Assembly: GCA_963747595.1 (NCBI GenBank)
Contig: CAVVFO010000002.1
Coordinates: forward strand, 372,001-436,000
Direction of reading: 5' to 3'
From: Oleiagrimonas sp963747595
GTDB taxonomy: Bacteria; Pseudomonadota; Gammaproteobacteria; Xanthomonadales; Rhodanobacteraceae
DNA: 64,000 nt
Shown here: piece after piece, positions 29,227-37,775 of the stretch
How the letters are laid out: every line of letters begins with the position of its first letter
How positions within the stretch are numbered: the stretch's first letter is position 1
Made by a program: the position numbers and the translations under genes
Notes under the pieces: generated by a model
The model's input: only the letters and a program-made list of their open reading frames with translations
What the model was told of the DNA's origin: nothing
Databases searched by the model: none

Positions 29227-29928
29227 GTGTCTGACTGGACCATTCTCTGCGACTTTGACGGCACCATCGCGTTGGACGATGTGACCGATGCCTTGCTGAA
29301 ACAGTTTGCGCGCCCGGGATGGGAGCATCTCGAGCAGCAGTGGCTGCGCGGCGACATTGGTTCGCGCCAATGCATGGCGGGGCAGGTGGCGCTGCTCGAT
29401 GCCGACCAGAGCGAGCTGGATGCATTGCTGGACGAGGTGCCCATCGACCCGGGGTTTGCCGAGTTCGCCGCGCTCGCCGGAGGGCTGGGCATGCCGTTGC
29501 GCGTGATCAGCGACGGCCTGGACTACGCCATCGAACGCATCCTGGCACGCCATGGCCTGGGCCACCTGCCGGTGTATGCCAACCATTTGCGTCCGCAGGG
29601 CACGCGCCGCTGGCGGATGATTTCGCCAAACGCATCAATCTCCTGTACGGCCGCAAGCGGAACCTGCAAATGCATGTGCGCGCGGCGCGAGCGGCAGCAT
29701 GCGCGCCAACGCATCCTGATGGTCGGTGATGGTCGATCCGATTTCTGTGTGGCGGAGCAGGCGGACTTCGTCCTGGCCAAGCATCGCCTGATCGCACACT
29801 GCCGGGACGGGCAACTGCCGCATGCGCCGATCCAGGACTTCGCGGACGCTGTGCCGTGGCTGTCGATGCTGCCCCGCACCGGCGATCCCGCCAGTACCCC
29901 ACGTATTCCCCTGTCTGTTGCCAACTGA
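29227..29928 (+). CDS. MtnX-like HAD-IB phosphatase
   Basis: This 233-residue HAD phosphatase has motif I CDFDGTIALDD (nucleophile Asp near residue 9), motif II RVISDGLDYAIE and motif III/IV VGDGRSDFCVAE. A cysteine-rich stretch, SCTAASGTCKC, lies in the middle as in MtnX-like relatives. These proteins dephosphorylate small phosphorylated metabolites; true MtnX acts in methionine salvage but there are no salvage genes here. GTG start with GGAG six bases upstream. The class III aminotransferase starts 9 bp after its stop, so the two are one operon and may act on one substrate. Confidence 0.85.
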   Translation: MSDWTILCDFDGTIALDDVTDALLKQFARPGWEHLEQQWLRGDIGSRQCMAGQVALLDADQSELDALLDEVPIDPGFAEFAALAGGLGMPLRVISDGLDYAIERILARHGLGHLPVYANHLRPQGTRRWRMISPNASISCTAASGTCKCMCARRERQHARQRILMVGDGRSDFCVAEQADFVLAKHRLIAHCRDGQLPHAPIQDFADAVPWLSMLPRTGDPASTPRIPLSVAN

Positions 29929-29937
29929 GAGCTGCCC

Positions 29938-31350
29938 ATGAATGTTTCTGCCGCGATGGCCGACGAGGTCGCCGTCGAATCCACCGACGCACAATTGCTT
30001 GAGGATGAAGCGCGTTACTGTTCATTCGGTGACACGGTGCATTACGCCGATCCACCGAAGGTGTTTACACGCTGCGAGGGCAGCTACCTGTTCGACCGCA
30101 ACGACACGCCGTTCCTGGATCTGCAGATGTGGTATTCGGCGGTCAATTTCGGCTATGCCAATCCGCGCCTCAATGACGCCCTGAAACAACAGATCGACGT
30201 GCTGCCGCAGGTTGCCAGTCAATATCTGCACCCCACCAAGATCGAGCTGGCCAAGACCATCGCACAGGATGCGCAGCGCAAGTGGGGGCACAAGGGGCGC
30301 GTGCATTTCAACGTCGGTGGCGCGCAGTCGGTGGAGGATTCGCTGAAACTGGTACGCAACGCCAGCGGCGGCAAGAGCCTGATGTTCGCCTTTGAGGGTG
30401 GCTACCACGGCCGTACGCTGGGCGCCTCGGCGATCACCTCCAGCTATCGTTACCGGCGCCGCTATGGGCATTTCGATCGCGCCCAGTTCATTCCATTTCC
30501 GTATCATTTCCGCGGCCCCAGGGGCATGGACAAGGAAGAGTACGGATATCACTGCGTACAGCAGTTCGCGCGCCTGTTCGAAACTGAATACAACGGCGTG
30601 TGGGATCCCAAGGCGGGGCAGTGCGAATATGCCGCGTTCTACGTCGAACCCATCCAGGGGACCGGCGGGTACGTGATTCCGCCGAAGAACTTTTTCGTGG
30701 AGCTGAAGAAGGTGCTGGATCAGTATGGCATCCTGCTGGTGGTGGATGAGATCCAGATGGGCTTTTTCCGCACCGGCAAACTCTGGGGCATCGAGCATTT
30801 CGGTGTGGAGCCGGATGTACTTGTATTCGGCAAGGCCCTGACCAACGGCCTCAATCCTCTGGCCGGCATGTGGGCGCGCGAAGAGCTGATCAATCCCACC
30901 GTGTTCCCCCCCGGTTCGACGCACTCCACGTTCGCTTCCAACCCGCTGGGCACGAGGGTGGGGCTGGAGACCATGAAGATGCTGGCCGAGACCGACTACG
31001 AGGCCATGGTCATGGCCAAGGGCGCACACTTCCTGGATGGTCTGAAAGACCTGCAGAAGCGACATGCCGAGATCGGCGATGTCGATGGTCTCGGTCTGGC
31101 GTTGCGTGCTGAAATCTGCGAAGCGGATGGATTCACCCCCAACCGGGCACTGCTGGACCGCATGTTCGACATGGGACTGGAAGGCACCCTGGACTACAAG
31201 GGCAAGAAGACAGGTCTGGTACTGGATGTGGGTGGCTACCACAAGAATGTCATCACCCTGGCGCCTTCATTGCATATCAGCGGCGAGGAGATCGACATGG
31301 GACTGGCGCTGCTGGACCAGCTGCTGACGCGTGCCAAGGCCAGCATGTAG
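29938..31350 (+). CDS. Class III aminotransferase
   Basis: This 470-residue PLP enzyme is of the 4-aminobutyrate/ornithine aminotransferase type. The cofactor lysine is Lys299 (VLVFGKALTNGLNPLAG), DEIQMGFFRTG carries the cofactor aspartate, and the usual EPIQGEGG appears as EPIQGTGG. The donor could be an omega-amino compound such as ornithine, putrescine, a diamine or a phospho-amine; the sequence alone cannot decide. Cotranscribed with the HAD phosphatase. It converges on the ketosynthase gene, 286 bp away. Confidence 0.92.
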   Translation: MNVSAAMADEVAVESTDAQLLEDEARYCSFGDTVHYADPPKVFTRCEGSYLFDRNDTPFLDLQMWYSAVNFGYANPRLNDALKQQIDVLPQVASQYLHPTKIELAKTIAQDAQRKWGHKGRVHFNVGGAQSVEDSLKLVRNASGGKSLMFAFEGGYHGRTLGASAITSSYRYRRRYGHFDRAQFIPFPYHFRGPRGMDKEEYGYHCVQQFARLFETEYNGVWDPKAGQCEYAAFYVEPIQGTGGYVIPPKNFFVELKKVLDQYGILLVVDEIQMGFFRTGKLWGIEHFGVEPDVLVFGKALTNGLNPLAGMWAREELINPTVFPPGSTHSTFASNPLGTRVGLETMKMLAETDYEAMVMAKGAHFLDGLKDLQKRHAEIGDVDGLGLALRAEICEADGFTPNRALLDRMFDMGLEGTLDYKGKKTGLVLDVGGYHKNVITLAPSLHISGEEIDMGLALLDQLLTRAKASM

Positions 31351-31431
31351 GTCCCCGGATGCGCGCTTCTTCCGACGTCCGCACCATGCGTCAGTGGTCA
31401 TCTTTTGCAGTGTGTTTGCACCCTGCCGCAG

Positions 31432-31462
31432 GGCGGCTCGGCCCCCAAAGGGTGGAGCCGCC
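31432..31462. repeat. GC-rich inverted repeat in the 31.35-31.64 kb gap
   Basis: An 8-bp inverted repeat (GGCGGCTC, 31432-31439, with GAGCCGCC, 31455-31462) encloses a CCC-CAAA-GGG inner pairing, giving a nested hairpin. No T-run follows, so a Rho-independent terminator is doubtful. It lies between convergent genes, where termination or a dispersed repeat is expected. The rest of the 286-bp gap shows nothing recognisable. Confidence 0.5.
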
Positions 31463-31636
31463 TTGTTGCCCACGCCAGCGTGCCTTTTCGCACGCAGGCG
31501 TCTGCCGCTCCCCACGTCCGGCGTTGCAGACGTGTGCATGGCCGGGCGACGCGTGCCGGCGCCTTATTGGAGAGGGGGCGAGATGCCCCTGACAATCGCT
31601 TTTGCGCAGCGCTTGCAGTGCCGACAGTGCGACCGC

Positions 31637-32857
31637 TCAGCCAACGCACCGTCTGAGCGCCAGCACGGCGTTCAGACCACCGAAGGCGAACGAATTGGAC
31701 AAGGCCGCCTCGATGCGATGTTCGCGCGCCGCGTTGGGCACGTAGTCCAGATCGCAGGCCGGATCCGGATCGATGAAGTTCGCCGTCGGCGGTATCACGC
31801 CGTCGCGCAACGCGGCGATGGTGGCCACCAGCTCCAGTGCGCCGGCCGCGCCCAGCGCGTGCCCGTGAACCCCCTTGGTGGACGACACCGCCAGTCGGTC
31901 AGCGTGAGCGCCGAAAACCTGACGAATTGCGCGGGTCTCGGTGGGGTCGTTGGCCGGCGTGCCGGTACCGTGGGCGTTGATGTAGCCGACATCCTCGGGA
32001 TTCAGCGCCGCCTCGCGCAAGGCCATGCCGATGGCGCGAGCCGCGCCATCGGCCGAGGGCGCGACGATATCGCTGGCATCCGCGCTCATGCCGCCGCCGG
32101 CAAGTTCCGCCAGAATGGGTGCATTGCGCTTCCGCGCGTGCTCCAGTGTTTCCAGCACGAACATGCCGGCACCTTCGCCCAGCACCAGCCCCCGCCGCTG
32201 CTTGCAGAACGGACGGCAGGTGTCATCGGCGACCACCCGCATGGCTTCCCAGGCACGAATGGCGGAGAGGCTGAAGCAGGCTTCCGCGCCGCCAGTCACA
32301 GCCACGTCGGCCAGGCCGGCGCGCAGCATGGCTGCAGCTTGGATGATGGCGTGATTGGACGAGGCGCAGGCGCTGACCACACCGAAGGCCGGCCCGGTGA
32401 GTCCATGCATGATGCTGACCTGGCTGGCAGGCGCATTGGGCATGAGACGCACGATCGAAAGCGGATGTACGCGACTGGCGTTGTCGCGGTACAGCCGTCT
32501 GCTCTGCTCGTCGCGCGTGGTTTCGCCGCCGATGCCGGTACCGATGACTGTCGCCGTGCGCGCCGCCGTTTCCCCCTGCATGAAGTCGATGCCGGCCTGA
32601 TCGACCGCTTCGCGTGCCGCAACCAGAGCAAACTGCGAGACGCGATCCAGCAACCCCAGTTGCGTGCTGTCGAAATGCTGCGCGGGGTCGAAGTCGGATA
32701 CGGCGGCAGCCACCTTCATGCGCAGTGTGCTGGCGGGGTCAGGAGACTCGAGCGCCGCAATTCCGCTGCGGGCATCGCGCGCGGCGTGCCACAAAGGCAT
32801 CCAACCCTGACCCAGAGCGCTGATCGCGCCCATACCGGTAATGACAATGCGCTGCAT
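31637..32857 (-). CDS. Beta-ketoacyl-ACP synthase II-like ketosynthase
   Basis: This 406-residue condensing enzyme of the FabF fold has the Cys-His-His triad intact: VSACASSNHAI (Cys164), NAHGTGTP (His near 302) and STKGVHGHALGAAGA (His near 338). It elongates acyl-ACP by Claisen condensation with malonyl-ACP. It follows a dedicated ACP gene (36 bp upstream on the same strand) and stands away from any fatty-acid synthesis cluster, so it is probably specialised. A GGAGAG ribosome site is six bases before the ATG. Confidence 0.93.
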   Translation of the reverse strand: MQRIVITGMGAISALGQGWMPLWHAARDARSGIAALESPDPASTLRMKVAAAVSDFDPAQHFDSTQLGLLDRVSQFALVAAREAVDQAGIDFMQGETAARTATVIGTGIGGETTRDEQSRRLYRDNASRVHPLSIVRLMPNAPASQVSIMHGLTGPAFGVVSACASSNHAIIQAAAMLRAGLADVAVTGGAEACFSLSAIRAWEAMRVVADDTCRPFCKQRRGLVLGEGAGMFVLETLEHARKRNAPILAELAGGGMSADASDIVAPSADGAARAIGMALREAALNPEDVGYINAHGTGTPANDPTETRAIRQVFGAHADRLAVSSTKGVHGHALGAAGALELVATIAALRDGVIPPTANFIDPDPACDLDYVPNAAREHRIEAALSNSFAFGGLNAVLALRRCVG

Positions 32858-32893
32858 GCAACTCTCCGTGACGGTGGGATTCGAACGACCGAT

Positions 32894-33184
32894 TCAGTTG
32901 CCGGACGAGGCCGTTGGCTGCGCGTCCGTGGTGGCTTCGGCCTTGGCGGCAATCGCCGCATTGACGGCATCGAGCAGGCCGTGCACGGCGCCCGTATCGA
33001 AGTCGGTGTCCTGATCGGGCAGGGTGATATCGAAGTGCTCCTCGATCTCGAAGATGATCTCGATTGCCTCCAGCGAGGCGATACCCAGATCGGACAGCGT
33101 GGATTCGGTGGTGATGGTGTCGATATCGATTTTGCCCTGGTCGGCAATGATCTCGAATACCTGCTGCTGGACAGTTGCATTCAT
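32894..33184 (-). CDS. Acyl carrier protein
   Basis: This 96-residue ACP has the phosphopantetheine serine at Ser37 in LGIASLEAIEI; the usual DSL reads ASL, a common variant in specialised carriers. Acidic helix II follows (EIIFEIEEHFDI). The C-terminal 20 residues are an extended Ala/Thr/Ser tail (AKAEATTDAQPTASSGN), longer than FabA-cluster ACPs. It is transcribed with the ketosynthase and diverges from the FemAB-like gene over a 148-bp promoter region, so the two units may be coregulated. Confidence 0.92.
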   Translation of the reverse strand: MNATVQQQVFEIIADQGKIDIDTITTESTLSDLGIASLEAIEIIFEIEEHFDITLPDQDTDFDTGAVHGLLDAVNAAIAAKAEATTDAQPTASSGN

Positions 33185-33332
33185 GCGGAATCTCCGAGCG
33201 ACGTTGCAAAGTGTCGCGCAAACCTGGCTGATGATGTCTGTACTGGGCGTCTCGTCGTACCGCGACAGACGTGGCTACCGGCGAACGATCCGTGCAATAC
33301 CCGTTCGCCACACTAGGACGTGAACCTTGCAC

Positions 33333-34412
33333 ATGCCTTTCATCGGACAACTGGAACCCGCGTCGCTCCTGGATGCCATCCTGCGCCACCCGCCGGATGA
33401 CTTCGAGGTCTGCCGCAGCGTAAACGGCACGCCCGCTTTCACTGCGCGCTTTGATCTTCTGACCACCGCCGCTGCGGGGCTTCAGCGTCGCGTGCGGTCA
33501 TTGCCACTGTACCGTCAATGGCAACGCTTGCTGTGTCCATGGACGCGCTTCATCGGCGCGACCGTCAGCGAATACGCGTGGCTTCCGGGACATGGGGACG
33601 CCGCCGCACTTGCACGACAGTTGTCGGATCGACATGCACACGAACATCCGTTGATGATCATCAAGGACCTTCCCGAGGTCTCGCCGCTGCTGGATGCGAA
33701 AGACAACGCATGGGTGGATGCCTTTGCCGATGCCTGTCGCGATGCCGGCTTCGTCTTTCTGGAGGGTCAGGCGCTCGCATGGGTACCCATCGACTTCGAC
33801 ACCGAGGACGCGTATCTGGCTCGCCTGTCACGTGGCGCGCGGCGCAACATCCGCCGCAAGCTGCGGTCGCGGGCGCAACTGGAGGTACAAGCACTGGCAA
33901 CCGGCTGCGCCGAGTTTCAGGATCCGGCGATGCTCGAAGCCTGTTTTGCCTTGTACGAACAGGTGTTCGCGCAGAGCGATATCCACTTCGATCACTTGAA
34001 CCCCGATTTTTTCAGGACCGTGCTGCAGGATGGCGACAGTGGTGGCGTGGTGTTCGTGTACCGGCATGAAGGGCGCATGATCGGCTGGAACCTTTGTTAC
34101 GAGTATGGGCACGCGCTGGTGGACAAGTACATCGGCCTTGCCTATCCCGCCGCACGTCGCCACAACCTGTACGCGGTGAGCTGGATGCACAACCTCGCCT
34201 ACGCACGCGAGCGCGGCCTGCGCCGCTACATCGCTGGCTGGACCGATCCTGAAGTCAAGGCGCACCTGGGGGCACGAATCACCTTCACCCGCCACGCCGT
34301 GCGTCCGCGCAGCCGGCTGTTGCGGTTTGCATTGCGGCGACTGGCGCGTCATTTCGAAAGCGATCGTCAATGGTTCGAGGAGCGAACGGCCCATGCGTCC
34401 AGTCGTTCTTGA
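33333..34412 (+). CDS. GNAT/FemAB-like acyltransferase
   Basis: This 359-residue protein has the BioF2/FemAB-type GNAT fold (Acetyltransf_6-like). The conserved YLARLSRGARRNIRRKLRS basic helix and the region containing YEYGHALVDKYIGLAYP are typical. Such enzymes transfer acetyl, acyl or aminoacyl groups, for example to peptidoglycan or exopolysaccharide. An upstream in-frame TTG (33327) has AGGA at a better distance than the ATG at 33333. The stop overlaps the arginase-like gene by 20 bases, implying coupled expression. Confidence 0.82.
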   Translation: MPFIGQLEPASLLDAILRHPPDDFEVCRSVNGTPAFTARFDLLTTAAAGLQRRVRSLPLYRQWQRLLCPWTRFIGATVSEYAWLPGHGDAAALARQLSDRHAHEHPLMIIKDLPEVSPLLDAKDNAWVDAFADACRDAGFVFLEGQALAWVPIDFDTEDAYLARLSRGARRNIRRKLRSRAQLEVQALATGCAEFQDPAMLEACFALYEQVFAQSDIHFDHLNPDFFRTVLQDGDSGGVVFVYRHEGRMIGWNLCYEYGHALVDKYIGLAYPAARRHNLYAVSWMHNLAYARERGLRRYIAGWTDPEVKAHLGARITFTRHAVRPRSRLLRFALRRLARHFESDRQWFEERTAHASSRS

Positions 34413-35268
34413 ACTCGATGACTCTGTGGGTCCGCTGGACCGGCGCCTGGTGATTCCCCTCGCGCACTGGTCGCAGCGGCTGCGCTTCGGCTGTGCCACG
34501 TCGACGCTGCAGGCTTTCGGTCGCGCGCTCGAGAGCGCGTTGCCACTGGATACCGGTACCGTCTTCACCGGCAGTGGTGATTTCCACCATCTGAGCCTGC
34601 CGCTGATCGAACGCGCCAGTGCACGACACGGTCCATTGGATGTGGTGATATTCGACAATCATCCGGACAACATGCGCTTTCCGTTCGGGATCCACTGCGG
34701 CTCCTGGGTGCGCGCCGTTTCGGCGCTGCCCCGTGTGGGTCATGTGCACGTGGTCGGCATCACCTCCCATGACATCGCCCCCGCACATGCCTGGGAAAAC
34801 TATTTGCTGCCGCTGTTCAAGGGGCGCCTGACCTATTGGTCCATCGGTGCGCGCGTCGGATGGGCACATGCGCTGGGTTTGCGCCGATCCTTTCGCAACT
34901 ACGCCAGCACTGCCGCCTTGCTGGATGCGTTCGGCGGCCACATGGCGGCACGTGATCGCCCGCTGTATCTGTCCATCGACAAGGATGTCTTGAGCATCGA
35001 GGATGCGCGTACCAACTGGGATCAGGGCGTGATGCGCGAAGCGGAACTGGGCCTGGCCATCGAGCACCTGCGCGGCTACATCGTGGGCAGCGATATCACT
35101 GGCGACCTGTCGGTGGCGAGCTACTGCCAGTGGTGGAAACGGGCATTATCCGCACTGGATCGCCAGCCGCGCATTCCACCGCAGCAGCTCTCTGTCTGGC
35201 AGGCACAACAACATGCCGTCAACCAGCGCCTGCTGATGATGATCGACGATGCCAGCGTGACATCGTGA
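34393..35268 (+). CDS. Arginase/ureohydrolase-fold hydrolase of unknown substrate
   Basis: This 291-residue protein carries the three metal motifs of ureohydrolases: GSGDFHH (Asp63, His65 or His66; usual form GGDHS), FDNHPDN (Asp88, His90, Asp92; usual form DAHxD) and SIDKDVLS (Asp196, Asp198; usual form SxDxDxxD). The ligand residues are kept while the surrounding sequence differs from arginase, agmatinase and formiminoglutamase. A binuclear Mn hydrolase attacking a guanidino or amide group is inferred. Translation is coupled to the FemAB-like gene, and a LAB_N membrane gene starts 30 bp after it. Substrate unknown. Confidence 0.8.
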   Translation: MRPVVLELDDSVGPLDRRLVIPLAHWSQRLRFGCATSTLQAFGRALESALPLDTGTVFTGSGDFHHLSLPLIERASARHGPLDVVIFDNHPDNMRFPFGIHCGSWVRAVSALPRVGHVHVVGITSHDIAPAHAWENYLLPLFKGRLTYWSIGARVGWAHALGLRRSFRNYASTAALLDAFGGHMAARDRPLYLSIDKDVLSIEDARTNWDQGVMREAELGLAIEHLRGYIVGSDITGDLSVASYCQWWKRALSALDRQPRIPPQQLSVWQAQQHAVNQRLLMMIDDASVTS

Positions 35269-35298
35269 ACCACGATCCGTCACCCACGGAGAGCAGTG

Positions 35299-35586
35299 AT
35301 GAGCATTGATATGTGGCTGATCGTGGGTATCGTCGGCCAGGTCGTTTTTTCCGCGCGGTTCCTCTTGCAATGGATCTACAGCGAAATCAAGAAGCGCAGC
35401 ATCTTTCCGCTCGCGTTCTGGTTCATGAGCATCATCGGCGGCGCCGTGTTGCTGTGTTATGCCATTCACAAGGACGATCCGGTCTTCATTTTCGCGCAGG
35501 CCGGGGGGCTGGTGATTTATCTGCGCAATCTTCATTGGCGGTTGCGTGAGCGTCGGCAAAATACCGGACACTTGAAACGGCATTGA
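35299..35586 (+). CDS. LAB_N domain small membrane protein (first copy)
   Basis: This 95-residue protein has about three transmembrane helices and the lipid-A-disaccharide synthase N-terminal (LAB_N) domain: VGQVVFSARFLLQWIYSE with an Arg and Gln-Trp in the first helix, and a later HKDDPVFIFAQAGGLVIYLRN. Despite the name it does not contain the LpxB catalytic part; stand-alone LAB_N proteins usually accompany glycosyltransferases of polyprenyl-linked sugars. An ATG at 35299 with GGAG nine bases upstream was chosen over GTG 35296. A related copy follows at 35.8 kb. Confidence 0.85.
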   Translation: MSIDMWLIVGIVGQVVFSARFLLQWIYSEIKKRSIFPLAFWFMSIIGGAVLLCYAIHKDDPVFIFAQAGGLVIYLRNLHWRLRERRQNTGHLKRH

Positions 35587-35823
35587 GGAGTGCCGGCCGC
35601 GGCAGGCCGTGGGGCCAACACTGCATGCGGGACTGCGGCAAGCCAGGCTCATCCATGAGGTTACTGGACTGTAATCACAGGCTCTGGATGGTTAACAATA
35701 AAAAAATCCTTCTCGCTGCATTTTACTGTATCGTATTTTCTTCTTGGCGACGTGATCGTCGGCTTTGTTCCCTTTATCCACGTACAACTGGTTCGTGCCA
35801 TCGTGAGCGTCGTTCGCCGGCAC

Positions 35824-36114
35824 ATGAAACACGTCATGACAGGTAACTATACAACGGCCATATGGCTGTCCATAGGTTTTGCGGGACAGGCGCTTTTCGG
35901 GATGCGCTTTCTGGTGCAGTGGCTGTGCAGTGAAAAGAAGAGGAAAAGCATTATTCCTCTGAGCTTCTGGTATTTCAGCATTGCCGGAAGTGCGGTTTTG
36001 ATCTGTTACGCCGTCCATCGGCAGGAGCCGGTTTTCATTGCGGGCGAAGCGTTGAGCTTCCTCATTTTCAGTAGAAACCTGCAGCTCGTCCTGCGCCATT
36101 CAAAAAAACGTTGA
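35824..36114 (+). CDS. LAB_N domain small membrane protein (second copy)
   Basis: A 96-residue paralogue of the preceding gene: FAGQALFGMRFLVQWLCSE aligns with the first copy's VGQVVFSARFLLQWIYSE, and HRQEPVFIAGEALSFLIF with HKDDPVFIFAQAGGLVIY. The ATG at 35824 was chosen because it makes the two copies equal in length; an ATG at 35836 and a GTG at 35752 are alternatives. The first part of the 237-bp gap before it (about 35690-35745) is distinctly AT-rich and may hold a promoter. It lies 36 bp before the first ArnT-like gene. Confidence 0.8.
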   Translation: MKHVMTGNYTTAIWLSIGFAGQALFGMRFLVQWLCSEKKRKSIIPLSFWYFSIAGSAVLICYAVHRQEPVFIAGEALSFLIFSRNLQLVLRHSKKR

Positions 36115-36150
36115 TCGCCTCGGCGAGTCGCACTCAACCCGCGGGCGCAC

Positions 36151-37689
36151 ATGTATCAAACTGCACAAACCTCACGCAAAACGGGGCGATTTGTTCCCGG
36201 GCCCCGCCATTCGGCCTTTGTCTGGCTGATCTGCCTGGTGCTTCTTCTGGGCTTTGCGTTCCAGGGGTCGCGGGCCCTCTGGAGTACCGACGAGGGGAGG
36301 TATACCGACAATGCCCTGCAGATGGTCGATTCGGGGAATTACCTGGTCCCCGCCTACAGTCCTGACCGGGTGAATTTCAGCAAGCCACCCATGACCTATT
36401 GGGTGATCGCGGCCTCCATCAAGATGTTCGGCCGCAACAGCTGGGCCGTTCGTCTCCCGTACGCGCTGGCATTCATGCTGACCGTGGGCCTGCTGTACCT
36501 GATGGGCACCCGGTTGATTCCGGATCAACCCTGGTTGCCCGGCTTGATCTACGCGTGCAGTTTCTACACATTTGCGGCGGCGAATGTGGTCAGTACCGAT
36601 GTGCTGCTGACCCTGTTCGAGACGCTTGCCGTGACCGGCTTTGTTGCTGCCGCTTTTGGCGCTCCAGATGGTCGCAGACGATATCTGTGGTTGATGTGGT
36701 TCGGCTTCGGATTGGCATTCCTGACCAAGGGACCGCCGGGGTTGCTTCCGCTGCTGGCAATCGTGCCGTTCATCTACAAGCGCGATGGCGGCAAAGGGTT
36801 GGCGCGTCTGTTCTCGCCCATCGGACTACTGATCTTTCTGTGTACCGGGCTGACGTGGTACGCACTCGTCGTCGTGCGACATCCGTGGGTGCTGCATTAC
36901 TTCATTCACTTCGAAATCTATGACCGCCTGTTCACGAAGACGCAGAACAGGCACCCCCAATGGTATGGCTGGGCTCTGGTCTATATCCCGGTGTTTCTCA
37001 TTGGCAGCTTTCCCTGGTGGCCCGCCCTCTGGCGGGGGATGAAAGACGTGCTGTCCGTCGCCCGCTGGCGACGATGGTGGCGCGCCCCGTCGATGGCTTG
37101 CTTCCTCGCTTTGTGGTTGCTTCTGCCCCTGGCCGTCTTTTGCGCAGCCCAATCCAGATTGCCACTTTATGTATTGCCGTTGTTTGCGCCACTGTCGCTG
37201 CTGCTCGCCCTGAAGCTTCGTGGCCGCATTGATTTGACGCGAGCAAGGCAGGGAGTTGCGCTGGCGGCATGGGTCCTCGTCCTTCTGGCGATCAAGGCCG
37301 CGGTGGCCTGGTACGTGCACCCCCGGGCCGATGACAGGATGCGCGCCCGGTCATTGCAACGCATGGTTGCGCATCGCCCGTACGCTGCACTCACCTTTGT
37401 CGAAGATACGGCATCCAACGTCCACATCGAGGAAAAAACGCCCTGGGGGATGCGCATGTACATTCGCAGACCTCTTTATGGCGTGGCCTGGCGAAAAGCG
37501 GGTGCATCTGCACGCCTTTGCCGGGTGATGCATGCACATCCATGGAATCTTGTTGCGCTTGACCCCGGTGTCCCGCGCCGTGCGCTCGACTCGGTCCTGG
37601 CGCGCTGCTCGACGCGGGCGCCAGAGGTTCTCGGCACCTGGCGCGGTCGCACCCTGGAGATGGTTGCTGGACATACCAGGCGCGAGTAG
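36151..37689 (+). CDS. ArnT/PMT-like GT-C glycosyltransferase (first copy)
   Basis: This 512-residue protein has about 11-12 transmembrane helices and the GT-C acidic motif in the first periplasmic loop, LWSTDEGRY (Asp47, Glu48), followed by the substrate loop FSKPPMTYW. ArnT transfers 4-amino-4-deoxy-L-arabinose from undecaprenyl phosphate to lipid A; related enzymes carry other sugars. The sugar here is unknown. The paralogue at 41.6 kb is on the opposite strand. It follows two LAB_N genes and precedes the asparagine-synthetase gene by 86 bp. Confidence 0.9.
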   Translation: MYQTAQTSRKTGRFVPGPRHSAFVWLICLVLLLGFAFQGSRALWSTDEGRYTDNALQMVDSGNYLVPAYSPDRVNFSKPPMTYWVIAASIKMFGRNSWAVRLPYALAFMLTVGLLYLMGTRLIPDQPWLPGLIYACSFYTFAAANVVSTDVLLTLFETLAVTGFVAAAFGAPDGRRRYLWLMWFGFGLAFLTKGPPGLLPLLAIVPFIYKRDGGKGLARLFSPIGLLIFLCTGLTWYALVVVRHPWVLHYFIHFEIYDRLFTKTQNRHPQWYGWALVYIPVFLIGSFPWWPALWRGMKDVLSVARWRRWWRAPSMACFLALWLLLPLAVFCAAQSRLPLYVLPLFAPLSLLLALKLRGRIDLTRARQGVALAAWVLVLLAIKAAVAWYVHPRADDRMRARSLQRMVAHRPYAALTFVEDTASNVHIEEKTPWGMRMYIRRPLYGVAWRKAGASARLCRVMHAHPWNLVALDPGVPRRALDSVLARCSTRAPEVLGTWRGRTLEMVAGHTRRE

Positions 37690-37775
37690 GTGCGGTTGGA
37701 TACGAGCTGATGCAAACCGCCACCTCCGTGGCGTGATCGGAATCACCAGAATCACCGGAAAAGGTATGTAAACGC

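Noticed and set aside
29590..29700. Suspected frameshift in the HAD phosphatase middle (cysteine-rich section)
   Set aside because: MtnX-like relatives have the same Cys-rich segment followed by the GDGRSD motif, and no stop or out-of-frame conserved segment is present.
31331..33316. 661-residue plus-strand frame opposite the ketosynthase
   Set aside because: Shadow of the ketosynthase and ACP; no start context and no family resemblance.
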